Origin: Pseudomonadota bacterium
GTDB taxonomy: Bacteria > Pseudomonadota > Gammaproteobacteria > Burkholderiales > Sulfuricellaceae
Length of the DNA stretch: 8,469 nucleotides
Assembly: GCA_021783895.1 (NCBI GenBank)
Contig: JAJXTJ010000029.1
Span: 1 to 8,469 of the forward strand
Direction: 5' to 3'
Under the pieces are notes generated by a model. It worked only from the letters and a program-made list of their open reading frames with translations. It did no database searches and was not told the DNA's origin. The translations under genes were made by a program, and so were the position numbers. This document shows, piece after piece, positions 6,005-8,469 of the stretch. Positions within the stretch are counted from its first letter, which is position 1; every line of letters starts with the position of its first letter.

Positions 6005-6583
6005 ATGGCGGCCAAACCCGGAGAACGAAAACTCCAGATACTGCAAAATCTGGCGGAAATGTTGCAGAAACCGCAGGGCGAGAAAATCACCACCGCTGCC
6101 CTGGCAGCCAGGATCGGCGTATCCGAGGCGGCACTCTATCGCCACTTCGCCAGCAAGGCGCAGATGTTCGAGGGACTGATCGAGTTTATCGAGCAGACCC
6201 TGTTCGGCCTGATCAACAAGATCACCAGCGAAGAGAACAGCGGCGCGAAACAGCTGGAAGGCGTGCTGCCCCTCCTGCTCGGTTTTGCCCAGAAGAATCC
6301 CGGCATGACAAGGGTGCTGATCGGCGAGGTGCTGATCAACGAGGATAGCCGCCTCCAGACCCGCATCAACCAGCTGCACGACCGGCTGGAAGCCACGCTC
6401 AAACAGTCATTGCGGCTTGCCGCGAGCCAGCAGGAAATTCCGACCGAGATCGATGCCGCCGCTCAGGCTAACCTGATGATGAGCTTCGTGGTGGGTCGCT
6501 GGCATCAGTTCGCCAAGAGCGGCTTCAAGCGTGAGCCGATGGAGTTCTGGAGTGCACAGGGACAGGCGCTGATCCAAGGGTGA
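6005..6583 (+). CDS. slmA: SlmA, TetR-family nucleoid occlusion factor
   Basis: SlmA binds specific chromosomal sites and blocks FtsZ ring assembly over the nucleoid; in E. coli it is an atypical TetR-family protein of 198 residues. This 192-residue homologue keeps the order of the family. The N-terminal helix-turn-helix is at about residues 28-51, including [20 protein letters not shown], followed by [36 protein letters not shown] and [11 protein letters not shown]. These segments align well by eye with the E. coli sequence I recall ([49 protein letters not shown]). The ATG at 6005 is preceded by AAGGGGA at 5994-6000, a good ribosome binding site. The gene is 54 nt after the oxidoreductase gene with its own candidate -10 box, so it is probably an independent housekeeping gene bordering the dsr cluster. 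The alternative is a generic TetR regulator, which is less likely given the match beyond the DNA-binding domain. Confidence 0.9.
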   Translation: [192 protein letters not shown]

Positions 6584-6597
6584 GTGCCGAGTCGAAA

Positions 6598-6691
6598 GCC
6601 CTGAATAAAATCGTGCGGGTATTCGTATTGCCTGGTTGACTTAGGTTTTCATAATCCCACGCCGCAAATCGGTCAATCAGCCATTCAGGGC
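6598..6691. repeat. Perfect 9-bp inverted repeat flanking a possible promoter
   Basis: GCCCTGAAT (6598-6606) and ATTCAGGGC (6683-6691) are exact inverted copies 76 nt apart. A third, imperfect copy, ATTCAGGAGC, is at 6708-6717 in the same orientation as the second. A small hairpin, GCGC-TACA-GCGC (6694-6705), lies between the last two. The copies bracket the candidate promoter at 6628-6655. This may be an operator set or an RNA fold, or chance. Confidence 0.35.
6628..6655 (+). promoter_or_regulatory. Candidate promoter upstream of the DUF748 gene
   Basis: TTGCCT (6628-6633) and CATAAT (6650-6655) form a sigma-70-like pair with 16-bp spacing, 4 of 6 and 5 of 6 matches. The transcript would start near 6662 with a leader of about 150 nt. 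A nearer TTGACT (6636-6641) is only 8 bp from the same -10 and cannot serve it. The rest of the 230-nt gap (6584-6813) shows no open reading frame that I can support. Confidence 0.35.
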
Positions 6692-6813
6692 GTGCGCTAC
6701 AGCGCCTATTCAGGAGCGCCCCGCCTGACTTTTACATTGAATTTCGCTCCTTCTCTGATAGGCTTAGATCGAATGTTTCTTCCAAGTGTAACGACCTAAC
6801 CTGCTGAGGTAAC

Positions 6814-8469
6814 GTGCGAATCCCCATCCTTGCAACGAAGCCCGCGCCAAGAAAAGTTCTGCTGTGGGTGGTCTCCGTCATCCTTGCCGCCTGGGCCGCC
6901 GGATTCCTGGTTGTGCCCTACGTTGCCAAGCCCTTGCTCATCCGTGCCCTGGAGGAGAAATTTCACAGACCGGTGGCCATCCGGGAAATCCACATCAACC
7001 CAATTTATCTCTCGGTACGGGTCAATGGCTTCACCATGGGCGACCGAGACGGCGGAGCTCCGTTCTTCACCGTCGATGAACTGTATGTGAACCTGCAGGC
7101 GAAGTCGCTCTGGGAACGTGCACCGGTACTCGAGGAAATCGCTATCAAGGCGCCCTACCTCAGGATCGAGCGGAAGGAGGACTCGACCTACAACATCTCC
7201 GATATCGTCGAAGAACTGATGAAACCTTCGGAGTCTCCCGTCCGCTACTCTCTGAATAACATCCAGTTGCGGGGCGGCCGGATCGAGTTCGATGACCGCC
7301 CCAAGCACGCCATTCATACGGTTTCGGAACTGGAACTCGCGATTCCTTTCCTGTCCAATCTGCCCTACGCGACGGACATCTACGTCAAGCCTGCCTTGGC
7401 GGCCAAGGTAAATGGCGCTTCCATCCGTCTCGCCGGCCAGGCCAAGCCATTCAGCCCGAGCCACGAAAGCTCGGTCCAGATCAATTTAAGCGAAGTTGAT
7501 ATCCCGTCCTATCTGAAGTACCTGCCCACCGTGCTGAAATTCGAGGTTCCTTCGGCCCGTCTGGACGCCAACCTCACGATCTCGTTCAAGCAGCCGCCCA
7601 GTCGCCAGCCTGCCGTGACTTTGTCCGGCACCGTGGGCCTGAAGGCGGTCTCGCTGACTCAGGGCCGCGACACCCCGCTGCTTTCCTTCCCACGCCTAAC
7701 GGTTGACATCGCCTCCGCCGACCTTCTGCGCAAGAAGATCGTCCTGCGCCGCGTCACGCTGGACCATCCCGAACTGCACCTGCGTCGGGGAAAGAGCGGC
7801 GGGTTGAACGTTTCTGCGGTCATTCCCAACGCCCCGGATGCCAAAGGAGCCTCTCTCGCAGATAAAACACCGTTGAGCCTGGAAGCGGGCGAAATCAGGC
7901 TCACCGGGGGCATCGTCCACGTTGCGGACGAGAGCTTGCCCCAACCGTTTCAAGCTCGCGTGCATGATCTTGATCTGACCCTGAAGAATTTCACCACAGA
8001 GCCCGGCAAGTCCGTGTCCGTGGACGCTTCGTTCGCCACCGACTCGGGCGAGACCATCAAGAACAGCGGTCAGCTGACGCTGGCACCGTTTTCCGCTGAA
8101 GGGACGGCCCAGTTCGCGCGCATCGACCTGAAACGCTACGCTCCCTATTACGCGGGCATGGTTCGTTTTGACGTGGAGGAAGGGGCGCTGGACCTGTCCG
8201 CCCGTTACCGTCTTGGTCACGGCGACGGGCTTCAGGTGGCGCTCTCCGAATTGACGGGCAAGCTCGACGGGCTGCGGTTGCGGCAACACGGCGAAAAAGG
8301 TGAGTTCCTGAAAAGCGGGACGCTCTCGTTGGGTGGCGGCGAGCTGGACCTTGGTAAGCGCTTCCTGACGGTTGATGAGGTCACCACAGAGAATGGTTCG
8401 GTGATGATCACCCGGGGCGCGGACGGCAGGATCAATCTGGCTAATTTGACGGTGCCTGGACACCCAGAA
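6814..8469 (+). CDS. DUF748/AsmA-like envelope protein, N-terminal 552 residues (3' end outside window)
   Basis: This frame is open from a GTG at 6814 to the window end (552 codons) and has no stop. An in-frame TGA at 6805-6807 leaves the GTG as the only sensible start, with GAGG (6806-6809) as a closely spaced ribosome binding site. Residues 1-14 are basic and are followed by one membrane segment (about 15-34). The rest is periplasmic-type beta-rich sequence with few long hydrophobic runs. A motif of the form I-x-I-x-x-P-x-L-x-I-x-R followed by an Asn occurs at residues 109-127 and 314-332, and less exactly at 523-541. This architecture fits the DUF748 branch of AsmA-like proteins, large inner-membrane-anchored proteins linked to outer-membrane assembly or phospholipid transport. 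The family usually exceeds 1000 residues, so about half is probably missing. No specific substrate can be inferred, and nothing ties it to the dsr genes. Confidence 0.82.
   Translation, partial: MRIPILATKPAPRKVLLWVVSVILAAWAAGFLVVPYVAKPLLIRALEEKFHRPVAIREIHINPIYLSVRVNGFTMGDRDGGAPFFTVDELYVNLQAKSLWERAPVLEEIAIKAPYLRIERKEDSTYNISDIVEELMKPSESPVRYSLNNIQLRGGRIEFDDRPKHAIHTVSELELAIPFLSNLPYATDIYVKPALAAKVNGASIRLAGQAKPFSPSHESSVQINLSEVDIPSYLKYLPTVLKFEVPSARLDANLTISFKQPPSRQPAVTLSGTVGLKAVSLTQGRDTPLLSFPRLTVDIASADLLRKKIVLRRVTLDHPELHLRRGKSGGLNVSAVIPNAPDAKGASLADKTPLSLEAGEIRLTGGIVHVADESLPQPFQARVHDLDLTLKNFTTEPGKSVSVDASFATDSGETIKNSGQLTLAPFSAEGTAQFARIDLKRYAPYYAGMVRFDVEEGALDLSARYRLGHGDGLQVALSELTGKLDGLRLRQHGEKGEFLKSGTLSLGGGELDLGKRFLTVDEVTTENGSVMITRGADGRINLANLTVPGHPE

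Noticed and set aside
5132..6379. A 415-codon open frame on the minus strand across the oxidoreductase and slmA genes.
   Set aside because: It lies opposite two strongly supported genes, crosses their boundary, and its translation has no recognisable domain; it is a shadow of GC-rich codon use.
6580..6591. A SlmA binding site (GTGAGTACTCAC-like) at the end of slmA.
   Set aside because: Only about 8 of 12 bases match and the right half-site is poor; too weak to claim autoregulation.
6636..6655. TTGACT and CATAAT as a promoter pair.
   Set aside because: They are only 8 bp apart, far shorter than the 16-18 bp needed.
7696..8463. A 255-codon minus-strand frame near the window end.
   Set aside because: The plus strand carries a continuous DUF748-type frame from the GTG at 6814 that explains the region, with family motifs and a membrane anchor.
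1..8469. Mobile elements, CRISPR arrays, tRNA or rRNA genes.
   Set aside because: No transposase or integrase coding, no regularly spaced repeats and no tRNA-like cloverleaf or rRNA sequence were seen on either strand.

Overview
The window (all genes on the + strand, moderately GC-rich) is the 3' end of an oxidative-type dissimilatory sulfite reductase (dsr) operon, followed by a housekeeping region. The order dsrJ-dsrO-dsrP-dsrN-dsrR is the one known from sulfur-oxidizing Proteobacteria such as Allochromatium vinosum. DsrR, found in oxidizers, supports running the pathway in the sulfur-oxidizing direction. The short dsr spacing, the SlmA homologue and the general protein character suggest a beta- or gammaproteobacterial sulfur oxidizer, perhaps of the Thiobacillus/Sulfuricella/Gallionella kind. 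The taxonomic placement is an inference from memory of gene orders, not a search result.

Layout: 1-439 is the C-terminal part of the periplasmic triheme cytochrome DsrJ, whose N-terminus lies outside the window. 436-1176 is DsrO, a Tat-exported protein with sixteen cysteines for four [4Fe-4S] clusters. 1181-2356 is DsrP, a ten-helix NrfD-type quinone-interacting membrane protein. These three form the J-O-P half of the DsrMKJOP electron-transfer complex. After a 150-nt spacer with three small inverted repeats and a possible promoter comes DsrN (2507-3943), the glutamine-dependent siroheme amidase that makes the siroamide cofactor of DsrAB. DsrR (4006-4362) follows, an IscA-like protein that here carries an unusual Gly/Cys-rich tail. 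Where A. vinosum has dsrS, this window has instead a pyridine-nucleotide disulfide oxidoreductase (4460-5950) of the dihydrolipoamide dehydrogenase/glutathione reductase family with an intact redox disulfide.

After the sulfur genes come slmA (6005-6583, nucleoid occlusion factor, with a perfect TATAAT upstream) and, after a 230-nt intergenic region, the first 552 codons of a large DUF748/AsmA-like envelope protein that starts at a GTG and runs off the window.

How the genes work together: DsrJ/O/P link periplasmic redox chemistry, the quinone pool and the cytoplasmic DsrMK/DsrC sulfur-carrier system. DsrN supplies the DsrAB cofactor. DsrR in A. vinosum influences dsr expression after transcription. 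The disulfide oxidoreductase could add an NADH-linked thiol/disulfide step, but its substrate cannot be read from the sequence. I found no wholly new system. The points most worth a second look are the disulfide oxidoreductase beside the dsr genes, the cysteine-bearing DsrR tail, and the structured spacer in front of dsrN.
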